NCBI GenBank assembly: GCA_030549775.1
Contig: CM060175.1
Coordinates: forward strand, 36,826,318-36,890,317
Source: Tamarix chinensis
Taxonomy: Eukaryota > Streptophyta > Magnoliopsida > Caryophyllales > Tamaricaceae
DNA length: 64,000 nucleotides
Reading direction: 5' to 3'
Shown: piece by piece, positions 49,511 through 62,852 of the stretch
Layout: each line of letters starts with the position of its first letter
Numbering within the stretch: position 1 is the first letter of the stretch
Notes under the pieces: generated by a model
Seen by the model: the letters and a program-made list of their open reading frames with translations, nothing else
What the model was told of the DNA's origin: nothing
Databases searched by the model: none
Translations under genes and position numbers: made by a program

Positions 49511-52500
49511 TGTCATCAATTTTTCTTTTTTGAAGATAATGCAGAATCAATAAAACAAAACTGGGGAATATTACCATCCACTTAATCCATGCTTAATCTT
49601 AGGCTAAAACATTTAACCAAAAGTATGCATGAGAATCTAAGATAACGTGAAGGAAAGAAAAAGAGAGATATGGATACGTGGGAGATATATGATATATGAT
49701 GTGATAAGTTTACAAACCATATAGAGGAATAAAGCCAAGAGTTTAGGTCAAAAAAATAAAAACATCCCTTTAGAGTAGAAAACATAACAAAATAATATAG
49801 ACTAACTCTTCGATATAATAGATCTTCCCTAAGAAAATACCTTACCGAGGCCCAAGATAAGTTGTTCAAACCTAAAAAGTGTCACCTGCTCCTCCGAGCA
49901 AAAGCCAAATTGTCATAGTGACCACATTAGGTAGTATAAGTATGGTGGGGTGCTAGTAAAAAAAAAGTGTATTACGTAACATAGATAGGGATCATGCTAC
50001 ACCTAGAAGTCATATTAATCATGGTATAATGAACATGATTGATCATAATGAAATGGAAAGAGGATAATTAGAACATAACGATTGAAAAATCACATGCATA
50101 AATAACCCATATTATCATTATTCCATTATCTGAACATATAATCAAATTATTTAGATATTCAAATGACGCATCTAAACCTCCACCATAGACATGGGCCACA
50201 ATAGTTATCTAAGGGTACATATGTGCCTAACATTTTCTTACCCTCTAAAGTGGTGCACCGATCCGAGTATGAATTTTTGTAGGCGATAACACCAAACACA
50301 AACATTGTCATACCCTCAAAATAGGTGCACCGATCCTAGTATGACTATTTGTAGGTGATAACACAAAATGCAAACATAGGCATACCCTCCTGTACTATAG
50401 CACAACCCAAAATATGGGTGTTTGTAAGTGGTTATGAAAAACACAATAGAAGATGCATAAATTAGGCATATATGCCTTTCAAATAGGGTGGTTAGGATAT
50501 TACACCAAATGGAAGGGATAACCCTCCCATCATGGCCTACCTTCTACACAAGCACCGACATCGATATATTTATAAGCCACAACCTAGTAGTATAGGTCTA
50601 TTACTGAATGAAAGGAGATAAAACTTCCCCATTCAAGGCATACCCTCTATAGGAGCACTAACACTGTGATGGTCTACTATAGTAATATTCCTACTCCTAC
50701 ATATAGGGAAAAATGTAGTAGTTCGGTAAAGTTAATGTGTGAAAGGAAAGTAAATAGTACAAAGTAACCAAAATACTAATGTTCATAACCAACCCAAGAG
50801 TTGGAGAAGAAGGCTTGAACACATTATTATCTCTATTCTATTATTAACTTGTGATTTCACAACTCGCAACAAGGTTTCATAACAATTTAATAAGGTGTTG
50901 CCAAATACTAACACTGAACACAAACCAAGGCTAAAAGTTACACAAAAAACTATTTTATCTTCCTTAATTTTATTATTAATAATTACCAAGTGATATCATA
51001 ATTAAAATGTCACAATTACAATTTTAGTAACAACAAAAGGTTGTTGCCAAGTGATAGCACCTAATAAAACACAAAGCATGCAAGCCACCACTTAGGTGTT
51101 TGGAGGTCGCACCAAGCTTAATCACTCGAGTGCCATAATATTAGCTTCTCAATCCATGTTAAATTTGGGTTAAATATGGTTCATATCATGATTAAGATGT
51201 TGTAATTACAAAGAAACATTAATATGGAAAGCTAAAACAAAGAAAAATAAGTAACAAGCTAATATCGTGAACTACAAGTGGACTTATCTATCGGTACGTA
51301 GGACCGATTGACTAGTTTGGTCATACTTGATGTGAATAGATAATAAACTCATCGAACTAGTTAAATGCTCCTATTAATTGAATATTCTTAGGAAACCAAT
51401 TAATATGTTTAACCAAACAATTTCATTAGTTTAAGCAGAGATGAGACCACTCTAGTCACAAGGCAACTAGTTGAAGGGTTTTGCAAATAGATCAATTGCT
51501 CATAAATAGTAGTCGACTCTTTATTGAACCAATTAATTGTTGTCCCAACCAATCGATCAAAATTCCCAAATTGAGCTACTGTTCACATGACTATTCTATC
51601 GATCCATCAATTTGATCTACTGTTCGGGGAAAAACAACAACTAGACCTGCAATCCATATATAAAAATTTAACCTAGGTTTACCATATTATTTATACACAT
51701 AAAATGACATGTTATACACATAAAATCACATGGTAGAAATAAACACCCACTTGATTGAACTTACCTTTGTTGGAAGTGTTAATAAGATAAGGTAGTTTTA
51801 TTTTAGTAAGTTATTTTTCAACTTAACTTAGACCATAGCACACTTGGCTTGAATATAATAACAATAATAATTCATGCTTGAATTAATCATCATTAAAAAT
51901 AATATATAAACCATGCTAACATCACTCCATGCACATACACTTAATATTAACATGCTTAGCACTATGAAAACACATATAAGAACATACTTAAAATGTTGAA
52001 CACATTGTTCATTGTTTGAGATTGAATTAAAGATCTAACACCATAATATACTCACTAATTCCATGTTAGGGCCAAGATGGTTAAATCTTTCTCCACATAT
52101 CGTAAATTACATCATTTAAATACTAGTATTTCCAAAGACACACATATATCTATAACATGCTCACCAATCAATTGCATGACACTTTCACACCTAAATGATG
52201 AAATTCATGCTTCAAATAAAAATAACCAAAACACGCATATATATTAAACATCATGGATGAATCAATGAGAACCACAACAACATTTAGTTCAAGCTCATCA
52301 AATCATCTTCACATTAACCAAGCACATAAATCCTAGAATCACCACAAAGATCCTAAATACCCCATGCTACTAAACTTGAACAAACATGTGACAAATCAAT
52401 AAAGAGATAAAATCATCAAGCTAGATAAGCATAATATGCATGTTTGGTACATACAAAATCTTTAATGTAGTTACTAAGAAAAACTTCCACTATACACACA

Positions 52501-53807
52501 TGATCCTTATAATACTATATTGCATGGTCATAACCCATCCATATTCACAACCCATACCTTGATCTATTATATAACTCATCACTCATGATTTTCTATAAGT
52601 ACATATTAAAAATCAAGGATATAAACTAATAAAAACATGAGTAAAAAACCACATCATAAAATAGAGATTTGTCTTTTGTCAAAGAAAATATTCTAGCAAA
52701 TAGATAATACTCAAAACTTGATGTCTCAACACAAGATTTTTGAATATCATAGGGAATGAATTTAAAAATCAATAAACCATACTTTAAAGTCTAAATCAAA
52801 CAAGAGAAAATAGATATGATGATAGAGGCTTAAATTCTCTACCTTAAACCATGAGATAAATAGCCAAGAGCTATAAGGAGTGGAGATATTCAACTCTCTC
52901 TATTATTTAGTCCTCTTTTGTTTATAGAAAATAAAGAGAAACTAGATTCAAGATTAAGGAAAAGAGAAAGTAAAAAAAAAAGAACATATGGAATGGGCCT
53001 CGATTCTCTATTAGAGCAAGGAAAGAAGAAAGGAGAATAGAAGTTCTCTACATTTAGCAAAATATGCCAAGAAAAGAAGAGAGAAGAAAGAACACGTGAA
53101 TAGAATTTAATAGGTGTGTTAAAAGGAGAGCGAAATCAGATGAGGAAGGCTAGAAAGGTCTTTTGGTTAGCTAAAAAGGAAGTAAGAGAGAAGATAGGGA
53201 GTCCGATTTCAAGGGTTGACTTGAGTGTTGTGTATTACTATTTAAGAAAAGTAAATGTGAGCCATAGGGTAGGAAGGGTGAAGTCAAGAAAAATCATATG
53301 AAGATAGAGCAGCAATTAGGGAATGAAGTGTGTTATGAGCTAGAGGAGAGAAGGAGAAGGTAGATGGAGAGAGGAGAGGTAGTAGGTGAGGGAAATTATC
53401 TCAAAAATTCTTTTAGGAAATTTTTAGCTAAATAAAAACACATAATCATCAATATAATGCAAAAATAATCTTAATGTATTAGAATATGCTAATTAGCATA
53501 AAGAGATTCTAATTATAAGTTTTCATAAACATTGGGAAGAGAATCGAAGAAAACTAAAATAAGGATTTTGGAATTGCAACCTAACTAGTTGATTAATTTT
53601 GGGAAACCTATTGATTGGTTTTGTGGGATGTCAAAATAATGGTTACCAGAGGTACTAATTGATTGATTCATGAAACCAAGTGATTGGTATTGCTAAAATT
53701 CCACATTTTTACCCAATTTGAAGTCCTTTCCAAAATAAAAACCACTCTATTTTATATTAACATAATTCTAAACACATTTCTAAATAGTTTTAGGATGCAG
53801 TATTACA
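49511..53807 (-). mobile_element. LTR G (3' LTR of the minus-strand array)
   Basis: On the minus strand it starts TGTAATACTGCATCC at 53807 and runs to about 49511 (TGATGACA). About 4.3 kb. It contains the AGGTGATAACACCAAA...CATACCCTC repeat field (50260-50540) and a cluster of GATTGACTAG-type motifs (51290-51610). It is preceded by a polypurine tract AAGGGGG. The right boundary is firm; the left is approximate and shows no target duplication. Confidence 0.75.
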
Positions 53808-54283
53808 ACATTACCCCCTTAAAGGAAAGTTCTTCTGTGAAGTCAACAAAATGAAACATTATTGTAAGCTTAAAACATTTTGAAACCTTAAGCCACCAAG
53901 TACCTAAAATAACACACAACATTTAGACATGGTAACAGGTTAATACCATCCCTCAAAGGGAACACACAAAACTAAATAATAAGATAAAAGCTCAAGAACT
54001 ATTAGATGGGAAATCTACATCTTGTTCTCAAAGATTTGCCTCAGAATTTCCCAACTTGGCAAATTATAACTAGTATAAGTCTTCGAGAATTGCCTCCTAC
54101 ATGAGTACACTTATACTATGTAAGTCCCTTCTTACCAGATGCATGGAACCAAACTTTGCCTCCCAAAAATGACTCCTAGATTACCTTTGTCACACCTCTT
54201 GCAGATAAAGTGCATCTCAAGTAACAACTATAAAACAAGGCTTCACTTTTTAAATGTTTTGAGCTCATACCATATACTGTTTT
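53808..54283 (-). pseudogene. Gag-only interior between LTRs H and G, truncated
   Basis: Minus-strand remnant of about 476 bp. It carries the two zinc-knuckle areas (CACTTTATCTGCAAGAGGTG; then GGAGGCAAAGTTTGG and TCTGGTAAGAAGGGACTT) in the same order as at 40245-40345, then the 3' non-coding part (GGTGGCTTAAGGTTTC, AATAATGTTTCATTTTG) and the tract CCTTTAAGGGGGTAATG before LTR G. The gag N-terminal part and the primer site have been lost, together with the last 90 bp or so of LTR H. No pol sequence. Confidence 0.68.
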
Positions 54284-57200
54284 AAGGCTAAAACATTTAA
54301 CTAGAACTATAAAGTAGACTCAAATATAATATGAGAGAGAGAAAAAAGAGATAAGGATAAGAGGGGAATCTAAGACATATGAGATGATAAACTTACAAAA
54401 ACATATAAGAACAAACCTAAAATTTATTAACAAAAATAAAAACATCCCAACAATGTGGGAAACCTAATAGGGTCAATTATCCTAAGTCTCTAATATAATA
54501 GATATTTCCCAAGTAGAGGCCATGAAGAGGCCCAGAAAAATATGTTCAAATATGCAAAATTTCACTTACTCCCCAAAATGAAAGCTAAATCATCATAGTG
54601 AACACACAAAGTACAGTGAGGTAATGGTAAAATAAGTCCATTTTATAACAGTGAGAGGGATCGTGCTATAACTAGAAGTCATATTAACCATTGTACAATG
54701 AATATGGTAGAACACATTTTCATGGCATGAGGATAATAAAAAATGATGATTAAATAAGTCACAATCATAAATAACCCATATTATCATTATTCCATTATAT
54801 GAAAAGAAAGTCCAATTATTAATATATTCGAACGACACACCTAAACCTCCACTATGATCGTGGGCCATTGTTGTAACATAAGGGTGCATAAGTCCCTAAC
54901 ATGGCATACCCTCCAAAGTGGAGTACCAATTCATGTATGGGTGTTTAAAGGTAATAACACCAAGTGGAAACATGGGCATACCCTCAAATACTAGAGTACT
55001 GATCCCTATATGGTTGTTTGTAGGTGATAAGATCTAACGCAAACATAGGCAAGCTATCCAATATTGGAGCACCAACCCCAATATTAATGTTTCTAGGTAA
55101 TAACACCAAATGAAATAGATTATCCATGTCTTAGGTATCCATAACTTCTAAATTTGGTATTTCTTAGATTACACAAAATGCATGGTATAAACCCACCGAT
55201 CATAGTTTACCCTCAAGAAGAGTACCGACACCAAGATTATGTGCCGCAATATTATTCCAAATCACATTCATAAATCACTATCTATTAGTATAGGCAAAAT
55301 ACTGAGTGAATGGACATGAAACACCACTAATCATGGCATACCCTATATACAAACACTAACACCATGATAATATGACACAATATTATTCCTACTCCCACAT
55401 ATATCTTAACTCGGTTGTAGGGGAACGATACTGAGTTAAAGGAAAGTGAATAGTGTAAGGTAACTAGACTACTAATTCCTAGTATCCAACCAAAAAGTTA
55501 GAGAAGAAGGCTCAAATGAAATATTATTTTTATGATATTAGTAATATGTGATTTTAGATTCATAATAATTCAGAAAAATCAAAGTAGGTTTATCTAAATA
55601 TTAACACTGAGCACAACAAAAGGCCCTAAATTAAACAAACACATATTTTTATCTTTTATTAATTTTATTATTATTAATTACCAAGTGATATCACAATTAA
55701 AAATTAAAATATCATTAACCACCAAATAGGTGTTACGAAGTGATAATAGAAAACAGAACACAAGGCATGCAAGCTACTACTTGGAATTTTAGAGGTGACA
55801 TAAATATAACTAGTAAAGCACTGTAATAATATCGTCTTCATTTATGTCATATTTGATTTAATCATAGGTGAAATCATGATTAAGATGTTATAACAACAAA
55901 GAAATATTAACATTGAAGGACTAAAGGGAGAATAATAAATGGAAAGCAAATATGGTAAAATTCAGGAAAACTACCAGATCAGTCCATGGGACCTATTAAC
56001 TAGACTGATCTTACTAGATAGTAGCGATAATAAAATCAATGAACCAGTTGACACATTGGTCTCACGGATCTACTATTCTTAGAAGGCCAATCAATGGGTT
56101 TGACAAACCTAGTCAATGGCTTTAAAATGAGACCAGACCACTATCGTCACTAGGTAACAAGTTGATGAATTTTGTAAATTCACCGGCTAGTTAGTCGACT
56201 GGATCATCAAGCCAATCAACTTCTCTATCAACTTGTAGATTCAAATGCCCAAATTAAGTAAGTATTCACACAACTAGTCGATTAGTCCATCAAGCTGAGC
56301 AACTCGTCTATGCAAAACAACTGCCAAACCTATGATCCACATCTCAAAAGTTTACCGAACTTAACCATATTAAACCTAGAATGCTTCTATACCAAAAAAA
56401 TGCATAAAAATACATGTTGCATAAATAGAATCACGTGATACATGGTAAAAAAATTTAATCTATAAGATCATATATTGTAACTTACACTTAAATAAAATAA
56501 AAATAAAAATTTAAGCTTTAAGTAATCGTATAAATCAAGCTGAAATCAATCCATGCTAAAAAAATGTTGTTCTCTATATAAACATGTATAAGAGCAAACA
56601 TAAAATGATAAACAAATGGGTCATTCTTTAAGATTTAATTAAGGAAACAAATCTAAAACTATAATCACCAATTTATGTTAAAGCCAAAACCCCTAAATCA
56701 AGCTCAAAATGCCATAAATTACATGTTGATTAACACATCAAATTCATGTTTCAAGTAAAAATTTAAAAAATATATAAATACATACATACATATATATATA
56801 TATCTGTATGTATGTATGTACATGCTTACATACTCAACATCAAGGAGGGATCAATAAGACCCACGTATGCATTTAAATAAAGCTCATGAAATCATGCCTA
56901 CATCATCCCTACACATATATCTTAGATTAACCACAAAGGTCCTAATCACTCGATGCTACTAAACTCAACCAAACATGTGATATATAGAAAAAAAGAAGCT
57001 AAAGTTATGGAGTTGGATATGCATAATAAGCATGTTTGATACATAAAACCTCATTAATTTAGTGGTTCTACTTGTTACTAAAATGGGAAGCAGGGGAGAA
57101 GATTAGGATTGGACTTATAAAGGTGGAGAGGAGTGTTGGGTATTAATGTGTAAGATAAATATGTGATGAAAAATGGGTTTGGAAGGGTGAAGTGAAGCAA

Positions 57201-57712
57201 AATCAAATGTAGACTAAGAAGCAATAAGGGAATAGAAATCTATGCGAGCCATAGGAGAGAGATATAAAGTAAAAGGATAGAGGAGAAGTAGTAGTTGAGG
57301 AATAGTAACACCAAAATGCTCTTAGGAGATTTTTAGCTAAACAAAATCATAGAATGATCTAGATAATATGAAAATATCCCATAGCATCAAAATATGCTAA
57401 GTAATAAAATCAGATTTTAATTAGAATTTTCATAAACACTTAAAAGAGAATTGAAGCAAAACATAAATGGATTCTAGAATTGTAGCCAAACTAGTTGATC
57501 AATTTGGGAAAAATAATCAATTGGTCATTTGGAAAATGAAAATGATGATCATTAGATGTAGCAGTAAATTGGTTTGAGAAAATAGTCAATAGGTATTGCT
57601 GAAATTCTATATTTTCACCTAATTCCAAGCCTTTTCCAAAATCAAAACCATTTTATTTTATATTAAAATAATTTTAAACACGTTTTTGAAAATTTTAAGA
57701 GGTGGTTATTGA
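54284..57712 (-). mobile_element. LTR H (shared middle LTR of the array)
   Basis: About 3.4 kb, minus strand, start near 57712 (degraded: TTCAATAACCACC for TGTAATAC), end truncated near 54284. It aligns along its length with G and I: GGCTAAAACATTTAACTAG, AAATAAAAACATCCC, the GATAACACCAAG field (54950-55110), a motif cluster (55980-56330) and the start region. It also has a CATA/TA/TATG hairpin microsatellite at 56780-56822. Confidence 0.72.
56780..56822. repeat. Palindromic microsatellite CATA - TA - TATG
   Basis: ACATACATACATA, then a TA run, then GTATGTATGTATGT: the two arms are complementary and would fold into a hairpin. Confidence 0.9.
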
Positions 57713-58649
57713 AGCATTAAATGTTTAAAAAAGAATCCGTCCTCGAAGTCCATAATATAAACCATCGTTGTAAGCTTAAAATTTTTCAAAAGCTTAAGCC
57801 ACTAAGTAATTAAAGTAACACACAACTAAGAAAAGAAAGCAACAAGGTACTACCATTCCTCAAAGAGATAATGCTAAGAAAGGAAAGTTGTTGACCAAGG
57901 GTCGACTACAAGAAAAAATTTCAAAAACTATAGAAAGTATCTCTTACATTACACTCCTTGAGATATGCCTTAGACTTGCCCAACTAAGCAACTCGTGACA
58001 AGGTGTGGGTCCTTTGAGAATTTCCTCTTGCATGAGTACATTTGTACCACTTGTGTTTGTTCTTGCCAAAACCTTAGCACTGGAACTTGCTACCTGAAAA
58101 TTTGGCACTTGGACTGTACTTGCCACAACACTTACAGTTAAAGTGCCTCAGAAGACGATGGCCACAACATAGGGCTCCAATCTGTGGCACACACTATAAT
58201 GTAGGGAGACCTTCCCTATGAGATTCATTTCTATAGGTGAAGCCTTTACTAATCATTATCTTTCTCTTGTTTCTAGTTAGAACTTCATTCAATATTATCC
58301 TCTCAATATGTTGAATTTGGGCTTCATCATCCATCAAATTTCTAGGAAGCTAGGCCTAGTAAGAGGTTACACTACCAACATGAGTTAGCATGAATAGGAA
58401 GCACAAGAACAAATAAGTACATAAGGTAAAAGTTAGTAAAATAAGTTAATTAGAACCTAGCACCCAACCTAAGCCAATGCTTGCCCAAAGACTAATCAAT
58501 TCAACTACTTAGACTAAGAAAAAGAAATTCATTTTTTAAAAAGTGACTTTAGATTTTGAAACTCAATACCCTCATACCAACTTATTATATAGGCTCACAA
58601 CATTTCAAAATTTCATGGATATTTTTAATAAAATAATTTGATACCAACT
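57713..58649 (-). pseudogene. Gag-only interior between LTRs I and H
   Basis: Minus-strand interior of 937 bp. It starts with a primer site of the form TGGTATCAAATT (58646-58635) directly after LTR I, then gag coding. The C-terminal gag is readable at about 58170-57950: RHFNCKCCGKYSPSAKFSGS, then GFGKNKHKWYKCTHARGNS, i.e. two zinc knuckles with one Cys changed and one stop between. After that come about 230 bp of non-coding sequence (GTGGCTTAAGCTTTTG, AAGCTTACAACGATGG) and LTR H. The gag core is missing compared with 39120-40440. No protease, reverse transcriptase or integrase is present. Confidence 0.72.
58635..58646 (-). other. Primer binding site after LTR I
   Basis: Sense strand reads TGGTATCAAATT, the first eight bases matching the initiator tRNA-Met site (TGGTATCAGAGC). 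Confidence 0.7.
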
Positions 58650-61600
58650 TGTAGCACTTCTAATTTTCTCTACAAAAATTTTCTTACTTTACAAAAATGC
58701 TGAAGCAATAAAATAATTGTGGGGAATGTTAGCACCATAAGAAACATAAGAGATTTATAGCCATTTACCTAACCCATGAACAATTTCAAGGGTAAAACAT
58801 TCATTAGAAACTATGCACAATAATTAAAGAAACATGATGGAGAGAAAAAGGGAGACATCAATAAGATGGAGATATACGATATATGACAAGATAAGTTCAC
58901 AAAAAAATATAGGAGTAGATCTAAGAACTTATGTAACAAAAATAAAAACATCCCAATATAGTAGGATATATAACCTAACTATTTAGCCTGAATATGATAC
59001 ACTGATTGTAGAGAGGCCCACAACAAGTTGTTTAAACCTAAAAAACATTGCATACTCCCGAAATAAATGTTGGATCATCACAGTGGCCACACATGGTAGT
59101 ATGAGTACAAAAAGGTACTAGAAAAATAAGTTTAGTATATAACGTAGAGAGGGACTATGGTACTTCTAGGTTTCATATTATAAAGAACATGCTTAAACAC
59201 ATTGTCACAACATGTGGATAATAAGAACATGAAGATTGAATGAGTCATAAGCATAAACAACCCACATTATCATTATTCTATTATATGAACATAGAATCCA
59301 AGTATTAAGATATTCGAATGACACACCTAAACCTCTACCATGATCTTAGGCCATTGTAGAAACATAAGGCTATATAAGTTCGTAACATGGGAATACCCTT
59401 CAAAGTGGAGGACTAATTTTTGTGTGGGTATTTATAGGTGATAACACCCAATGCAAACATGGGATACCCTCGAATACTAGATTATTGATCCCAATATGTG
59501 TATTTATAGGTGATAAGATCACAAGTAAACATAGGCATATATCCTAATTCTAGAGCATCAAAGAAATATGGCTATTTATAGGCAATAACAAAAATGTAAT
59601 GGAGTATGCATATCCTAGGCATCCAAGCCTTCCCAAATGGGTGTTTAGTTGATTACACCAACAAGAAGGGCTAAACCCACCTATCATGGCATACCCTCTA
59701 CACCAACAAAGACTACCTAGTAATATAGGTAAGGTACTGAGTGAAAGGATTAGAAACTCAACCAATAATGGAAAACCCTATATACGAGCACTGATACTAT
59801 GATGGTCAACCACAATATTATTTCTTTTGCCACATAGAAGTTAAAACCAGTAGTATGGGAAATATATAGAGTAAAAGGAAGGTAAATATTACAATGTAAC
59901 AAGACTAGTAATTCTCAGTAACCAACCCGTGAGCTTGAGAATAAGGATATTACAATATATTATTTTTATTGTATATATAATTATTTATTTTATAATTCAA
60001 AATAAGGTTTCACAACCAACCCATTAGATGTTTCCAAATATTGAAACTTAAGGACACAAGTTACACAAAAACTATTTTATCTTTCTAGATTTGATTACTA
60101 ATAATTACAAAGTAATGTCACAATTCAAAATTATAATTTCATTATCAACCATTTGAGTGTTACCAAGTTATAATGCAAAAGAAGACACAAAGTGTGCAAG
60201 CCAAAGCCACCACTTGGGTTTTTAAAGGTGACACTAAACTTAACTATTCAAGCACCATAATATTATCATCTTATTCCATGTTAAAGTTTGGTTAAGAGTA
60301 CTTGAAATCATGATTAACATGGTGTGACATAGAAACATTAATAATAAGAAAAAATGGTGAAACATAGGTGGAAAAGTCAATATGTCCCTAGTATCAATCC
60401 AGATATTTAGTCATACAACATCTGAATGGAAAATAAAATTAGTGAACCATTAGACTTGTTGGTTTAACCAATCAAATATTAATAGGAAATAAATCAAATT
60501 GTTTGATCAAACTAGCCTATGGGTTTAAGCTGAGAGTAGAAAAATTTAGTCGTAAGGAAACTAGTATATAGGTTTTGCAAGCCAATCCATTAGTCATAAG
60601 CACAGGTAGACTATTTCACCTAACTAATAGACTACTCTCCTAACCATTCAAGCAAAATTCCCAAACCGAGTGATTTTCACAAAACTATTCAATTGGTCCA
60701 TCATATTAATCTATTGGTTTCGGAAAAATAACACAATGACTTGCGATCCGCATATAAAATATTCACCCAACTTTACCATATTAATCATAATATTCTTCTG
60801 TATTTGAAAACACATAAAAATAAATGTTGCACACATGGATTCACATGCTAAGTGGTAGAAATCTATAATTTGTAAGATCATGTACTGTACTTCACACTCA
60901 AATACAATAAAAATAATAATTCATTTTTCAATTCATCAATAAAGATAAAATAATATATAAATCATGCTTACATTACTCTATGCTAAAGTAAGTAAGAAAG
61001 ACATGCTTTGTGTTATAAAAACACATATAAGAATATAATTAAAATGCTAAGAACATGGGTCTTTCTCTAAGGCCAAATTAAAGACTTGAATCTCATAATA
61101 AACTCATTAATTCCATGTTAAGGTTAAGATGGTTAAATCATGGTCAACATCCCATAAGGTACATCTTACACATACAATCATTCATAAAACATACATACAT
61201 CCTGAACATTCTTATCTATTAATTGCACCACAGTTACATGCTCAACTCATCTAATTCATTATTCAAGTCAAAAACGAAACATGCCCATATACACAACATC
61301 AAGGAATAATCAACGAGAATGAGGTTTACATTGGGGCAAGTTCATGAAATAATTTCTACATCATCCATGCACCTATATTCTAGATTCACCATAAAGATCC
61401 CAATGACTACACACTACTAAACTAAACCAAACATGTGTTAAATAAGTAAAATACTAAATTATTGGTGTTAAATGAGCATAATAAGCATGTTTGATACATA
61501 GAACCTACTTAATTTTGTTATTAAGCAAAACTTCTACTATAAACACATGATCCGTATAATGCCACATCTTATGCTTACAACCATTCATATTCACAATGTA

Positions 61601-62852
61601 TATCTTGTTCTCTATTATATCTAGTAACTCATGCATTTCTATAGGTGCATGCTAAAAATTAGAGATATCAACTAATAAAAATAAGCTCATTATAAAATAG
61701 AGATTTGTCGTACCTTAAACAAAATATTTTAGTAAAGATAAAATACTCTTAAGTTGATGGCTCGCTACATGATCCTTTATTTTCTAAGGAAATCAAGAAT
61801 TTATGGATTAGTAAAACATACTCTAAAGTATTATTTAAATACCAAAAAGAGAGAAGAAGGATAGATATATACAGTCTCAACCTTAACCGACAAGATATTT
61901 AATAGTTATAAGGTGCAAAAAATCATTAACTCTCCCTAAAGTTTAATCCACCTATATTTACAGAAAACACATAGGAACTAAAGTAAAGATTAAGAAGAAG
62001 GGAAAATTGAACCCAAATAAAAGAATATAGGGCAAGGGCCTTAGTTATCTATTATAACAAGATATGGAAATAAGAGAAGAGAGGTTCTCTACACTTAGAA
62101 AAGTATGTCAGGGGAAGAAGTGAAAAGGGATACTAAGTGAAATAATTTAAAGGGTGTCTTAAAATGTGATGTAAATATATGAGGAAGTTTGGAAGTTCTG
62201 TTAGTTGACTGAAATAGTAGAAGGAGTGAATATAGGGTGTGGAAACGCAGAAGTGGAATGGAGTGTTTGGCATAAATGAGTTAAAAAATTAAAGGATGAA
62301 GCATGGAGTGGGAATGGTGAAGTTAGGAAGAAATTAGGCCAAGAAAGAGCAACAATCAGATAATGGAGTTCTACAAGAGCCACAAGAGAGAAGGAGAGAG
62401 CAAAAGAAGAAATAAGAAGAAATGAGAAGTTACTATTAATAAGTATATTAAAAGTGGTTTTGGGATATTTTTATCTCAATAAAATCATTAAATGATCTAA
62501 ATGGTATTGAAATAATACCAAAGCATTAATATATGCTCATTAACATAAAGTGACTCTAATTAGAATTTTTCATAAACACTCATTAAGCAATGAAAGTAAA
62601 ATAGAAAATTATTCTTGAATTGTATCTTACTAGTTGATTAGTTTAAGGAAACAAATCTACTAGTTATATGGGAAGTAAAATTTATGGTTACTAGAGTTAC
62701 TAGTTGATTAGTTCAAGAAACCAGTCAACTCATATCACTAAAATTCCATATTTCCACCAAATTCCAAGTCCTTTACAAAATTGAAACCACTATATTTTAT
62801 ATTAACATAATTTTAAACACATTTTTGAAGAATTTTGAAATGGGGTATTACA
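58650..62852 (-). mobile_element. LTR I (5' LTR of the minus-strand array)
   Basis: On the minus strand it starts TGTAATACCCCATTTC at 62852 and ends AGAAGTGCTACA at 58650, 4203 bp, followed by the primer site. Both ends are clear. Same internal order as G: GATAACACCCAATGCAAAC field (59430-59600), a motif cluster (60390-60720), a purine-rich zone (61850-62440) and an AT-rich start. CTTTC follows at 62853-62857, with no matching copy left of LTR G. Confidence 0.8.

Noticed and set aside
54240..54284. Possible inverted fragment of interior sequence next to LTR H
   Set aside because: The phrase ATGTTTTGAGCTCATACC can be matched to the gag-only interiors in either orientation; the minus-strand reading, with TGGTATGAG, is as good and needs no inversion.
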